Of a stretch of DNA of 64,000 nt, positions 1-10,451 are shown in pieces. Position numbers and translations under genes: made by a program. The DNA lies in the NCBI RefSeq assembly GCF_037975245.1, contig NC_092562.1, positions 24,985,054 to 25,049,053 of the forward strand. Direction: 5' to 3'. Numbering within the stretch: position 1 is the stretch's first letter; each line of letters begins with the position of its first letter. The DNA comes from Apostichopus japonicus (taxonomy: Eukaryota; Echinodermata; Holothuroidea; Aspidochirotida; Stichopodidae). The notes under the pieces are model-generated. The model was not told the DNA's origin, ran no database searches, and was given only the letters and a program-made list of their open reading frames with translations.

Positions 1-17
1 GCCTTTTTCTTTCGTAG

Positions 18-209
18 CCAAAAGAAACGGAGGTTACGGAAGGGAGCAAGAAATCGAAGAAAGAGAAGAAATCTAAAAAAGATAAGAAGAAAGATAAAAA
101 GAAGAACCACCACGTTAAGGAAGAGTATGAGCAGGTGGGGAACGGTGAAACCAGCAACCCTACTAGTGATGCCCCTGCCACGGAGGACCCACAGCCGGCC
201 CCCATTCCG
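18..209 (+). CDS. AP3D1: AP3D1 exon a (Lys-rich hinge)
   Basis: Acceptor tttcgtag ends at 17 and donor gtaagg starts at 210. The exon is 192 nt (64 codons), phase 0 at both ends, beginning PKETEVTEG. It is dominated by Lys/Ser/Asp codons, then turns acidic and Pro-rich (DAPATEDPQPAPIP). This is the low-complexity hinge expected between the trunk and the ear of AP-3 delta. Confidence 0.85.
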
Positions 210-3200
210 GTAAGGGGTTTCTTCTTTTGAGCTTTGTATACGAGGCAGATTACTTGAGGCACTGGTGGCGTGGGAATACTGAATGTTTCAAACGGAATTA
301 AAAAGTTCCCCAGGATAACCACCAAACTTTAAAAATTTTGAATTTTGTCAGCCATTCTTTACATGCTTCATTGAAAGGAGCTTTGACCGAAACACAACAA
401 AATAAGCTGGAGAAATTTTACAAGACCTGTTATGGTCAAACTTTTAAAACGTTTTTCAGAAAAAAAACAAACAATGTCTGCACAGAGCTACAGTTTTGAA
501 TCAAAAGGTTAAAGTTTGTAATTTTTCATTTTGTAGTCTAACCCTCAGACATTGATATTTTTTTCTAGTGACTTTTGCAGTTCATAAAAGTTATTTAGGC
601 TTTGAATCATTCCAGCCTTGTAAATATTTCCTTGTAAAACTTTTTCATCAAAATGTTATATTTTTTATGCCTTTTATTTTGTAGTCTAACCCTCAGACAT
701 TGATATTTTTATCTTTTGACTTTTGCAGTTCATAAAACTTATAATCATTTAGGCTTTGGGTCTTTCCAGTCGTGTAAATACTTGTTAAACATTTTTAATC
801 AAATATTAAATTTTTGATGCTTTTCATTTTGTAGACATTGATATTTTTTTCTAGTGACTTTGCAGTTCATAAAACTCATAATCATTTAGGCTCTGTATCA
901 GTCCAATCTTGTAATATTTCCTGTAAAATAACAGTGCAGATTTCTAAAGAATTCTTCAGATGTTTCATAATAATTTCTATTTTTTTTCTTTCTTTATTCC
1001 ATTTAGCCCATGAGCAGTTACAGATTATTAGCTGAAAATCCATCCATAAAAATGGTAAGAATAATTTTTCTTAAAATACATATAATCTATGTACCTGTAG
1101 TGGTTGTTGTTGCATTTATCAAGCTTTGTCTTGGTTCAGTAACTGAAGGGAGTTTTTTAGTTCTCAGTGTCAGGTGATATCCCAGGAGTGCACAAGTGTT
1201 GCCTCAACACTGAATATCAATTGTATTGTAAACGGGAACGTGGGCCCGGGGAGTGGGGGGTCGGATGTCAGAGTACTAGATAGTGAGTTCAATTTCCATT
1301 ATTCCATTCTCTTCTAAACGTTCAAAATGTTAGCTCAGCTCTGGAAACGCCCTCAGTGTGGATGTCAGCGAGAGATCTGATCATGTGGATGGAGTTCACT
1401 CTTCAACGGAATTCATTTGAATATAATAATCTTCAACAGTTTTACACGATGGACCATGAAAAGGATTGCAAAAGTTTGATCTAGAGAAAAAACTTATCTA
1501 TCCTTTGTGCGGGTGCACTAATATTAATACAGCTGTTTATAGATAGTAGCAGCTATGCCTCCTCTCCTCCTCCTCCTCTCCTCCTCCTCCTCCTCCTCCT
1601 CCTCCTCCTCCTCCTCCTCCACCTCCACCTCCTCCTCCACCCTCTGGAAGTTGACGCCACGATGTGGTGCGGTGCATACATCATATTTTACCTGATTCTG
1701 TTGTTATCTCTTCACCAGACGTACGAGACCAGAATCGATCCCAAACAGACAAATCAAGTGGTGATCTCCGTCATCTTCAGCAACCTGACGTCAAACCATC
1801 TCAAGAGTCTGGAGTTTAACGTCTTGGATTCGTTGAATACTAAACTGATTAGGGAGGTGAGATAAAAGATGATGTAGTAAGAGTTTGCTAATTGGATCCC
1901 GGGAGGACGTATCGAGTAGGCCAGACGAATGAAGTATTTTTTAACTATCCATCAAAACAATGGGTATTCTGTCTATCCTGGAAGACCAAGAAACGAACAC
2001 GAGAGTAATTATGGGAAGTGAATGCGGGAGACTGATTTGAAGTCTGACACGTAGACAAACCGTGAATATTGTATATAAATATATATCTGGCACGTAGACT
2101 AACCGTGTCAGTATATTGTACATAACTATATGTCTGGCAGGTGGACTAACCGTGTCAGTATATGGTATATAATTACATATCTGGCACGTAGACTAACCGT
2201 GTCAGAATATAGTATATAATTATATATCTGGCAGGTAGATTAACCGTGTCAGTGTATTGAATATAATTATATATGTGACACATAGACTAACCGTGTCAGT
2301 ATATTTTATATAATTATATATCTTGCACGTAGACTAAAGGTGTCAGTATATGGTATATAATGATATATCTGGCACGTAGACTAACCGTGTCAGTATATGG
2401 TTTATAATTATATATTTGGCACGTAGACTAACCGTGTCAGAATATGATATATAATTATATATCTGGCAGGTAGATTAACCATGTCAGTATATTGAATATA
2501 ATTATATATGTGACACGTAGACTAACAGTGTCAGTATATTTTATATAATTATATATCTTGCATGTAGACTAAAGGTGTCAGTATATGGTATATAATTATA
2601 TATCTGGCACGTAGACTAACCGTGTCAGTATATGGTATATAATTATATATCAGGCAGGTAGACTAACAGTGTCAGAATATGGTATATAATTATATATCAG
2701 GCAGGTAGACTAACGGTGTCAGTATAATGTATATAATTATATATGTGACACGTAGACTAAAAGTGTCAGTGTATGGTATATAATTATATATCTGGCACGT
2801 AGACTAACTGTGTCAGTATATGGTATATAATTATATATCTGGCACGTAGACTAACCGTGTCAGAATATAGTATATAATTATATATCTGGCAGGTAGATTA
2901 ACCGTGTCAGTGTATTGAATATAATTATATATGTGACACATAGACTAACCGTGTCAGTATATTTTATATAATTATATATCTTGCACGTAGACTAAAGGTG
3001 TCAGTATATGGTATATAATGATATATCTGGCACGTAGACTAACCGTGTCAGTATATGGTTTATAATTATATATTTGGCACGTAGACTAACCGTGTCAGAA
3101 TATGATATATAATTATATATCTGGCAGGTAGATTAACCATGTCAGTATATTGAATATAATTATATATGTGACACGTAGACTAACAGTGTCAGTATATTTT

Positions 3201-6200
3201 ATATAATTATATATCTTGCATGTAGACTAAAGGTGTCAGTATATGGTATATAATTATATATCAGGCAGGTAGACTAACCGTGTCAGTATATGGTATATAA
3301 TTATATATCAGGCAGGTAGACTAACAGTGTCAGAATATGGTATATAATTACATATCTGGCACGTAGACTAACTGTGTCAGTATATGGTATATAATTATAT
3401 ATCTGGCACGTAGACTAACCGTGTCAGTATATGGTATATAATTATATATCTGACACGTAGACTAACCATGCATGGTATAATTATATCTGGCACGTAGACT
3501 AACCGTGTCAGAATATTGTATATAATTACATATCTGGCACGTAGACTAACCGTGTCATTATATGGTATATAATTATTTATCCGGCACGTGAACTAACAGT
3601 GTCATTATATGGTATGAAAATAGGAAACTGATGAGCTGATTGGCTGGGTGTAATAATATTTGAATAAGTTCCTCTGTATGAACATGAAACCATTGTGAAG
3701 TCTTTCAGTCGACATACATATTTCCCCTCTTCTCATGCAGATCGGTGCATCTACCCACGATGGTGTCAAAGTGCCATTCCAGTTGCCGCCTAGTGCCACC
3801 AATGAAGGACAATTTGCTTTTAAAATCAACAGTATAAACATGTCTCAGAAATTACGGGGAACACTGACCTACGTTGTTAAGGTGCGTAGATTATCTGCAG
3901 TGACACCGTGAATACATGTCAACCTTGGTATCACTCCAGAGGGTAGCGAGCCTTAGAATTAAAAAAATAAATGCCCACAACATACGAAGTAGTGCTTTTT
4001 ATTTTGTTTTGACCATATTTCCATACTTTCGTTGATATTACTTTCTTTGAAGAATAGTCATACCCATGTTGGTCCGTTCGTTCCACTCCCCCACCCATTC
4101 CCCTCCCTCTTTTGGACCTAAAGAGGGTTTGAAATAATTGTCAACATAAACTGTTCATTCAGCCTATTGCCCAAACAATCTGCCATGGTTTCATAAGACA
4201 GATATTTCATCTGATTTCAAGCCCAGTTGATCAAACTTCTATAGAATAACTTGACAGTTCATATTTCTTTTCCATCTTATTCTAGGATGACGATGGCTCA
4301 ACGAGTGAGAAGCTCGACTTCAAGGTTCATCTGCCAATTTCGTCCTACGTAACAGCCACGCCATGTAACAGGTACATGTTTGTGAAATTAAATTCCCAAC
4401 ATAAAGCAGGAACTTGAAATATTCTTTGTCAAGTTCAAAGACCACTTAGTTTGACACCAAAAGATTATATATTAAACTAGAAGTATATATATATATATGA
4501 ATTATGTATTATGAGCTTCAACTTCAATTTAACAGGTTCAAGTTAAAGTGATAGTGCATTATAAACTACATATTTTCAGCATGAATATAGAGCACAAATG
4601 AACCTGACATATCCGTTTCTCCTTTAATACATGTGATACATAAAAACTACATGTGTAAAAGGTATACAGTAGATCACTCACAACCATTAAAATGATCATT
4701 CGCATGATCTATTCCCTTTCCAATGGACAAGTAATGCTCACTTGAGGTAACATAGTCACGACCATACGGTAACAGTCTCCACGTGAGGGGACTGGGGTTT
4801 GAGAGTGGAACAAGTTGTTTGGTTTCTTGCACCAGACTCTTATCTTTCAGGTCTTTCCTATGAAAGTAGCTGTGTGCTTCGATAATTGATATACACCTTC
4901 ACCTTTTTGTCCCTTCTGTTACTGTTACTTGTCATTTAGCCTCTGAAGAAGATCCTGCTAGGATCGAAACGTCAGGCCAACTTACTTTTACACATTCTCC
5001 TACACAAGGCTCTCTAGTGGATAAGCAGTTTGCTAACAGTTTTATTTTATTTCAATTGATATACACAATATTGATTATATGGAAACACAAAAAAGATTGT
5101 TGTTAAGATGTGGAAAAGTAGAGAAACAGGTTCTTGTAGCTTGAAATGTAATTTTTTTCTTTCTTTCGTCTCTCTTTCAGCGATCAGTTTGCACGATTGC
5201 TAAGCGGAGGAGACCTCACTGGTAAGAGTTCCGTCACAGCTCAGCTGGGTAATTCAGAATTTCGGGAAGTCCTGGCCAGGATCTGTTTCCACGCCCATCT
5301 GGGAGTGGTTGAGAGAGTGGATAGCACAGTATCGCTGTATGGCAGGTCAATTCAAGGGCATGACATCTGTGTACTGATCAAAGCAATGGTAAGTCGACAT
5401 GTGTAAATCTAATGTGTAAAAGTAAGTTGGCCTGACGTTTCGATCCTAGCAGGATCTTCTTCAGAGGCTGAATGACAAGTAACAGTAACAGAAAGGACAA
5501 AAACACGCACAGAATACAGACAGGTTAATGAGCACGGTGAACACAATGAGATAGATGTAAGGGGATTAGTAGACAAGGGATGGAGAGTGGAAAGCAACAG
5601 GGGAAGAGGAGAGGTAGGAGATAAACAGTGGAAGGACAAAGAGAGGATTAAAGGAACGGGGTGGGGAATATTGATTATATGTTTTCTGTGCATGTTTTTG
5701 TCCTTTCTGTTACTGTTACTGTTACTTGTCATTTTACCTCTGAAGAAGATCCTGCTAGGATTCCAAAGGTCAGGCCAACTTACTTTTACACATTCTATTA
5801 CACAGGCTTTCTAGTGGATAAGCAGTTTGCTAACAGTTTTATTTTATTTTGATGTGTCAATCTAGTGCAAAATGTCTGTTGCCATGCCAACCCTGGCGCA
5901 GCGGAAAGAATGAAGAGCACAGCATCAGATTATTTGGCAACTTTGCAAAGATGTTAAAGACGTGGAATTACACAAAATGCGCTTTCTAAGGTTTGACTCG
6001 CTCTTTCAAATGGCATGGGTGTTTCCTGCAGTTCTTGTCTGTCAGCGAACAAAATTGAAAACAATATACTTTGTTGTCTGAAAACCTAAATGAAACACTT
6101 CTTTATTAATACTTTCTAAGGTTTGACTCACTCTTTCAAATCACATAGGTGTTTCCTACAATTCTTTGTCTGTCAGCGAACCAAAAGAAAACGAAATACT

Positions 6201-6372
6201 CTTTTGTCTGAAAACCTAAATGAACCACTTCTTTATTAATACTTTGTTTTTGTTTTGTTTTTTTCCTCTCCTGCTCTTGTAGCCGAACGGTTCGCTTTCT
6301 ATAGATGGTAAGAGCACGGATGCCAGCCTCATCTCAAACTTCTTAGATGAGATCAGGACCTTGGGCAGCTGA
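18..6372 (+). CDS. AP3D1: AP-3 complex subunit delta, C-terminal part (7 exons, 5' end outside window)
   Basis: Spliced CDS 18-209, 1007-1054, 1719-1856, 3741-3881, 4286-4371, 5181-5388, 6283-6372. Every junction has an AG acceptor and GT donor and the frame is kept throughout, giving about 300 residues and a TGA stop. Delta is a large subunit of the AP-3 adaptor, which sorts cargo from endosomes to lysosomes and lysosome-related organelles. The visible part begins with a Lys-rich hydrophilic stretch (KKSKKEKKSKKDKKK), the known highly charged hinge of the delta subunit. It continues with a beta-rich ear-like segment containing LLAENPSIKM, VISVIFSNLTSN and FNVLDSLNTKL. The N-terminal adaptin trunk must lie to the left. 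Family assignment is by recognition of the hinge and the tail order, without a search. No frameshift or internal stop is seen. Confidence 0.9.
514..955 (+). repeat. ~150-bp triplication in AP3D1 intron a
   Basis: Three degenerate copies share a block containing attttgtag, acattgatattttt, gacttttgcagttcataaaa and atttaggct. Copy starts are near 527, 677 and 825, so the period is about 150 bp. Each copy carries a pyrimidine-rich run followed by TTTGTAG or TTTTGCAG. These resemble decoy 3' splice sites upstream of the real acceptor at 1006. Confidence 0.8.
1007..1054 (+). CDS. AP3D1: AP3D1 exon b (48 nt)
   Basis: Acceptor tccatttag and donor gtaaga bound 16 codons reading PMSSYRLLAENPSIKM, phase 0 at both ends. 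The exon is too short to stand alone as an ORF. It is supported by its frame with both neighbours and by the good splice sites. Confidence 0.8.
1556..1645 (+). repeat. (CTC)n microsatellite
   Basis: An interrupted CTC/CCT trinucleotide tract of about 85 bp (pyrimidine only on this strand) lies 70 bp before the AP3D1 exon c acceptor. It could act as an extended polypyrimidine region or simply be a slippage-prone tract. Confidence 0.9.
1719..1856 (+). CDS. AP3D1: AP3D1 exon c
   Basis: Acceptor ttcaccag and donor gtgaga bound 46 codons running from TYETRID to NTKLIRE. The segment has the alternating hydrophobic pattern of ear-domain beta strands. The ATG at 1662 lies in the intron and reads through the acceptor, so it is not the start of a gene. 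Confidence 0.85.
2041..3612 (+). repeat. 47-bp tandem satellite with 14-mer higher-order repeat, in AP3D1 intron c
   Basis: About 33 head-to-tail copies of a 47-bp unit. The tctgg landmark recurs at 2086, 2133 and 2180. The unit has a conserved part (ctggcacgtagactaaccg, then tgtcag) and an AT-rich palindromic spacer (tatataattatata). The conserved part is itself an imperfect hairpin: CTGGCACG pairs with CGTGTCAG, and in the tgacacg variant the arms are perfect. A block starting at 2181 recurs at 2839, a 658-bp offset (14 x 47), with the same monomer variants in the same order. Confidence 0.95.
3741..3881 (+). CDS. AP3D1: AP3D1 exon d
   Basis: Acceptor tctcatgcag and donor gtgcgt bound 47 codons (IGASTHDGVKVPFQ to GTLTYVVK), phase 0. 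It follows directly after the 47-bp satellite in the preceding intron. The opposite-strand ORF at 3605-3841 is a shadow of this exon. Confidence 0.85.
4286..4371 (+). CDS. AP3D1: AP3D1 exon e
   Basis: Acceptor ttattctag and donor gtacat bound 86 nt (DDDGSTSEKLDFKVHLPISS, then YVTATPCN and two bases of a Ser codon). The split codon AG/C is completed by the first base of the next exon, a strong consistency check. Confidence 0.85.
4907..5056 (+). mobile_element. Dispersed repeat with hammerhead-like core, copy 1 (+)
   Basis: Boundaries are inferred from other copies: 5' side near ccttctgttactgttacttg, 3' side near gataagcagtttgctaacag. Core: GCCT (4939-4942), CTGAAGA (4943-4949), a perfect 6-bp hairpin GATCCT/AGGATC with a GCT loop (4951-4965), GAAA (4966-4969), C, GTC (4971-4973), AGGC (4974-4977). 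The outer GCCT/AGGC pair closes the structure. The order matches a type I hammerhead ribozyme, apart from an extra A at 4950 and no loop for stem III. It lies in AP3D1 intron e. Confidence 0.75.
5181..5388 (+). CDS. AP3D1: AP3D1 exon f
   Basis: Acceptor ctctctttcag and donor gtaagt bound 208 nt. It reads (S)DQFARLLSGGDLTGKSS to GHDICVLIKAM. This is the longest coding exon in the window for this gene. It includes conserved-looking FHAHLGVVERVDSTVSLYG of the C-terminal appendage. The ATG at 5197 is out of frame with this protein. Confidence 0.88.
5418..5850. mobile_element. Foldback pair of the hammerhead-like repeat, in AP3D1 intron f
   Basis: The left arm 5418-5510 is the reverse complement of copy 1, with the core intact at 5430-5468 on the minus strand. 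The right arm 5678-5850 is a plus-strand copy whose core is broken: CTGAAGA at 5740-5746 is kept, but GATCGAAACG has become GATTCCAAAGG. Both arms extend outward through gtcctttctgttactgttac, leaving a purine-rich centre of about 170 bp. The overlapping ORFs at 5409-5732 (-) and 5587-5852 (+) run through the repeat and have no sign of being genes. Confidence 0.75.
5982..6246 (+). repeat. 130-bp tandem duplication in AP3D1 intron f
   Basis: Two adjacent copies begin tttctaaggtttgact and end cttctttattaatacttt. The first aaggtttgact is at 5988 and the second at 6118, so the period is 130 bp. The copies differ at scattered sites, so the duplication is not recent. Confidence 0.85.
6283..6372 (+). 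CDS. AP3D1: AP3D1 terminal coding exon
   Basis: Acceptor ctcttgtag ends at 6282. The exon reads PNGSLSIDGKSTDASLI to RTLGS and ends with TGA at 6370-6372. It gives the C-terminus of the delta subunit. Confidence 0.85.
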   Translation, partial: PNGSLSIDGKSTDASLISNFLDEIRTLGS

Positions 6373-7024
6373 TCATTCCCCCTATTGTTGCCACTTGTAA
6401 TTTGACTTTGTCAGTATCTATTCAATTGTTTAGCTTTTATCCTTTCCTATTACCCCCTCTTGAACCACCTGTCTCTCTCTTCTCTTCTCACCCCCTCTAC
6501 TCTGCCCTCCCGAACAATGCAGTGCCCTTCCCTCTCCCTTCACACACACACAGAGTATTATAGTAGTTTATATTACAAGGGTTGAATATGCATTATTCAC
6601 CATGAATATTCAACAGGGTTGTGAAGATTAGCATGCAATGTAGACTGCAAATTTTCAAAGAAGAGGCTATAATGATACATAGTTTCTCCTAGAAGTAAAT
6701 GGGTAATCTATTGATCTGTGTTCTTGAATATTAAACAGGTAAGAAGTTTTCATAGTTGGTCTTAAATTAAAGTCAGCTCTAAGCAATTTAACTTTTGTTA
6801 TGTTAGTTGTATTAGTGGTATCATGTCATTAACGATAAATGTCCACCAACCATTCTCTCTGAACCATCAGAGTAGAAATCTGTTTGTACTGTAACAAGTG
6901 TTTTGTTGTTTTTTGTTATACACACTGCATGCCCCAATGGTCCCACACACCCAAAACTAGTCTCCTTCACATTCAGATGTTTCAGCTCACCTTGATTCGC
7001 CTTTACGTGATTGTTAGTCGACTC

Positions 7025-7145
7025 TTAGTTACTTTGGGTGACTTGTAGGTTACTTTGGGTGACTTGTAGGTTACTTTGGGTGACTTGTAGGTTACTTTGG
7101 GTGACTTGTAGGTTACTTTGGGTGACTTGTAGGTTACTTTGATAG
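7025..7145 (+). repeat. 21-bp minisatellite (gttactttgggtgacttgta)
   Basis: Five to six nearly perfect head-to-tail copies of a 21-bp unit containing ttactttgggtgacttg lie in the putative AP3D1 3'UTR. A tail of strongly diverged relatives (gttactttgggt, ggttacttcaggtaac) continues to about 7660. The clean block may therefore be a recent re-expansion of an older array. Confidence 0.9.
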
Positions 7146-7660
7146 ACTCTGTGATATTTGTTAGTTTACCTCTGGGTTACTTGAAATAACTTTTATTAAA
7201 TGCCAATCTAATTGTCTTTAGTCTACTCTTAGTCACTTTACTTGGCTTTGGATTAGTTCAGGTAACATTGGGTCAGTTTACGTTACTTTGGGTATTATCT
7301 AAGTTACTTGAGTTGGCTCTGGGTTACTTCAGGTAACATTGGGTCAGTTTAGGTTACTTTGGGTACATCTAAGTTAGTTGAGTTGGCTCTGGGTTACTTT
7401 GTGTATATCTAAGTTACTTAAGTTGGCAGTGGGTTTCTATAGTTGGCTTAGCTCTGAGTTTCTTTAGATGGTTTAGGGTTACTTAAGTTAACTGATATTT
7501 ACATCAGTTGGCTGTCTCTTTAACTTGACTCTGACATCAGCTACTTCAGCTAACTCTAGGTTACTTTTGGTCTGTACAAGTTACCTTAGTTTACTCTGAG
7601 TTACTTCAGGCATCTCCTACTTTCTTAAGTTGGACCCTGGTTACTACAGTTGACTCTCAG
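7146..7660 (+). repeat. Degenerate continuation of the 21-bp array
   Basis: Recurrent ggttactt, agttggctctgggttact and cattgggtcagtttaggtta blocks at irregular spacing resemble the perfect 21-bp units just upstream. One block of about 85 bp (aggtaacattgggtcagttt) is itself duplicated near 7260 and 7335. Confidence 0.65.
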
Positions 7661-8700
7661 TCACTATTTCTTTCTCTGGAATCGTTGGACTAACATCAAG
7701 AAACAGTCACCTATTTATATCTCCAAGTCATTTAAATATTCAAGTAGTATTTTATTACATAGAGTGATATTGAAATGTTCTAGTTGCTTAGAGGTAGGCT
7801 TAGCCAGATTAAAGTGATTCACTCATTCCGTGAAAGTCATCCAGAAAAATAAATGTAAAAGAGGCAAACAGAAGTTGAAACATTTGAAAGTTTGAGAGAG
7901 AGATTTAAAGATTTTATGGAAGGTGTTTGCTGGAACCTGAAAAGTTCTGTAAGCTGTGAAATTATTTGTGACTGAGAATTAAACTTTTGAGTTAAAAAAA
8001 CAATCTGAATGTGAAAGTACCTTTCTTGTTTCACGAAGAATGTATTTATTGCTGGTAGAGATGAAATGTGATTGACTAGTAAGTGTTTAGTCAAATTGTG
8101 TGCTTTGTTACAGCACATATTTACCTTGCACAACTCAACGGATACTTGTGTGTCTCGCTACTGGGTGGAGGAAAGCAGTTAATTTTATTGTCTGATTAAG
8201 GTTCTATTTCTTCTTCTTTTTTTTTTTCGTTTCTGATGCAAAAGGTAAAGGTTGTTGATGGTTAGATGTTTGAAAGAAACCATGTGATTCAAACCTTTTT
8301 TTTTTCGTGTGTTTTTTTTTTTTTTTTTTTTTTTTAAGAGGGCAAGTAGTGTCTTTCAGTAGTAGCTTTATAACATTGATATAAAAAAGAAAGTATTGTT
8401 TGTAGTCTTCATATATTAAACCTGTCATTTGTGTGTTGGATTGGGGGAAGATTTTGGCGATGGTAGTAGCCACATTTCAAATCAACTAACTTTTGTTACA
8501 TGACATCAAATCAAATGCCTTACCAACAGGGGTTCTTTTTTTCTTTGGTTTTTTGCACAAAATATCTTCTCACTCTGCAGCCTTAGTATTTTTGCTGTAC
8601 TACTTTATTGGCGTTGCTTATAGTCATACTCTTAACTAAATGAAAATCTACTTGATATTTCTGTCAACCATCACTTTGTGAATAAAGTAATATACACTTG

Positions 8701-10451
8701 TGTTTATAAGACTATCAACCATGTTAGTTAACGGGAAGACATTTAAGCACATTTATGAAATCTGTTTCATAGAAGTGATTTTCTTTGTTCTAATATGTAT
8801 GTTTTTCATTTTATTTGTTAAATAGTTTAAAGTCATTCCATGACAGACTTCCAGTTAGAAATGAAAAAATGGTACATCTTCCTTGCCTGTTAAGTTAAGT
8901 AAATGAGGCATAAACAGTAGTATCATTTAGTTGAAAACCCATAGTAATCCAATGTAAACAGGTGTTGTATGAATAGTCATGATAGCTTTATAAATATTCA
9001 TACTTTTGATCGTGCGTAACCGCAAGTATTTACTCCGTTTAGAAAAATTTCCAACAAAGTGAGGAAAGTTGTTGAACTCCTTTTTCTTTATTGTTATTAT
9101 CCTTAACGAAAATATAGTACTGCTCCTTATCATTCCACATTCTAAAGGATAATTTTTCGAATGGTTCTCCAAATTAACATATTCATATATTCCTTTTATT
9201 TGAATAACAATACTGATAAAAATTAACATGTATTGTCAAAAAGATGTAAATGAAAATCAGATTACCAATTAATAGCAAAGAGAAAAAAGGAAAGAAAGAA
9301 AATAAGAAACTGAATATTTGAATGCTTATATATTATTAAGTTATGTAAGATAGTGTTGTTCTCATTGGTGAAATTTTGTTTAATATGTTTATCTTTAACA
9401 CATATGAATATTTATAAAAAAATATATAAATATTCATCTAAATCATGCATGTGGTTGTTATCCCAGTGTGATCACGTTTTTTTTTGTCTATTGTGGTGTC
9501 GCAGATTTTCCAAAAATATTCTCTCAAGAGAAGTGAACCATCTATGTTGTTTTAACGAAGAAGAAACAGCAGAAAAAAGTCAATAATATTTGTGAAAACT
9601 TGTCAAAAACAAAGCAGTCTTCTCATCTTTTTGTTTTCTTGTGTACTTGTCTTGCTTTCTGTTATGTGCTCAGTAACTTTTCTGTGATAACCGAATGGGT
9701 AGTGACCATTAGATAAAGGTGACCAGACGTCCCCAACGTCCAGGAACAGTTCCCCGGATTTCATGTACCATCCCCCGTTTAAAATGATGTTCCATCACAT
9801 CTGGTATACCCGCATTGAAGTTCCCTAACGATCCTAACCATTAACCATAATGGTAATTTAATCAATTCCCTTCCAAGTTCTGTTGCTGTCGTCTTTCTTT
9901 TGTTTTTAATGCTATTTAGACATCATTAGGCCTATGTCTCCATCCTCCCCAGACCCTGGGTGAAAATGACTGAAACAAATTAGGCCAAAATAGTAGGTCA
10001 AGGTTACCGTGTGGTCAGTTATTATGTACGTTATGTTGTCTTTTGAATTGGTAAATTAAGCAATGCTTTTACACGTCTGGTTATTGAACTGTATGCAGCT
10101 TTAATTACCGCAGGACTTGCGGAAGTTCTTCTATCAAGTTCAAAGAATGAACACCACCGATATATTATTTCTCCTGGCTAATCACCCACCCCCCCCCCCT
10201 ATATCGCGCAGACTCCTGTCTCCCTCCCCCTCATATAACAAGTTACAGGAAACGATTGTTTCCCCTACATATATTGTCAGTGCCCGCCTTAACTTGTTGG
10301 TGCTCCTCCTGAAGTTGTTAGTGCCCCTCCAACTCAGAATTCCCGGCCCACAACCTGCTCCTGTAATATATAAAAGTATAATCATGTATTCATGGATCCG
10401 GTAACCTAACACATCCTAAGGGAATCAGTTCATAGATGTGGCAATTATACA
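8701..10451. other. AT-rich intergenic DNA
   Basis: No gene is recognised. ORFs here (8927-9229 -, 9353-9586 +, 10117-10404 +) are short, compositionally AT- or C-rich and lack splice or family evidence. Around 9716-9790 the string ggtgaccagacgtcccca and a following ccccgg resemble a transposon terminus common in animal genomes, but no partner end is seen. Confidence 0.5.

Larger units (their letters stand above)
6373..8700 (+). other. AP3D1: AP3D1 3' untranslated / downstream region
   Basis: No coding sequence is recognised. AATAAA hexamers occur at 7848-7853 and 8681-8686. The second is followed by a T/G-rich stretch and may be the distal poly(A) site, giving a 3'UTR of up to about 2.3 kb. 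The region includes a short CA run near 6541 and a T homopolymer near 8315-8336. Transcript ends cannot be fixed from sequence alone. Confidence 0.45.

Noticed and set aside
1662-1865. 67-codon ORF starting before AP3D1 exon c
   Set aside because: The first part is intron; the coding part belongs to exon c in the same frame after the acceptor at 1718.
5409-5852. Three overlapping ORFs of 63-107 codons
   Set aside because: They are translations of the hammerhead-like foldback repeat; copies elsewhere carry frame-breaking changes.
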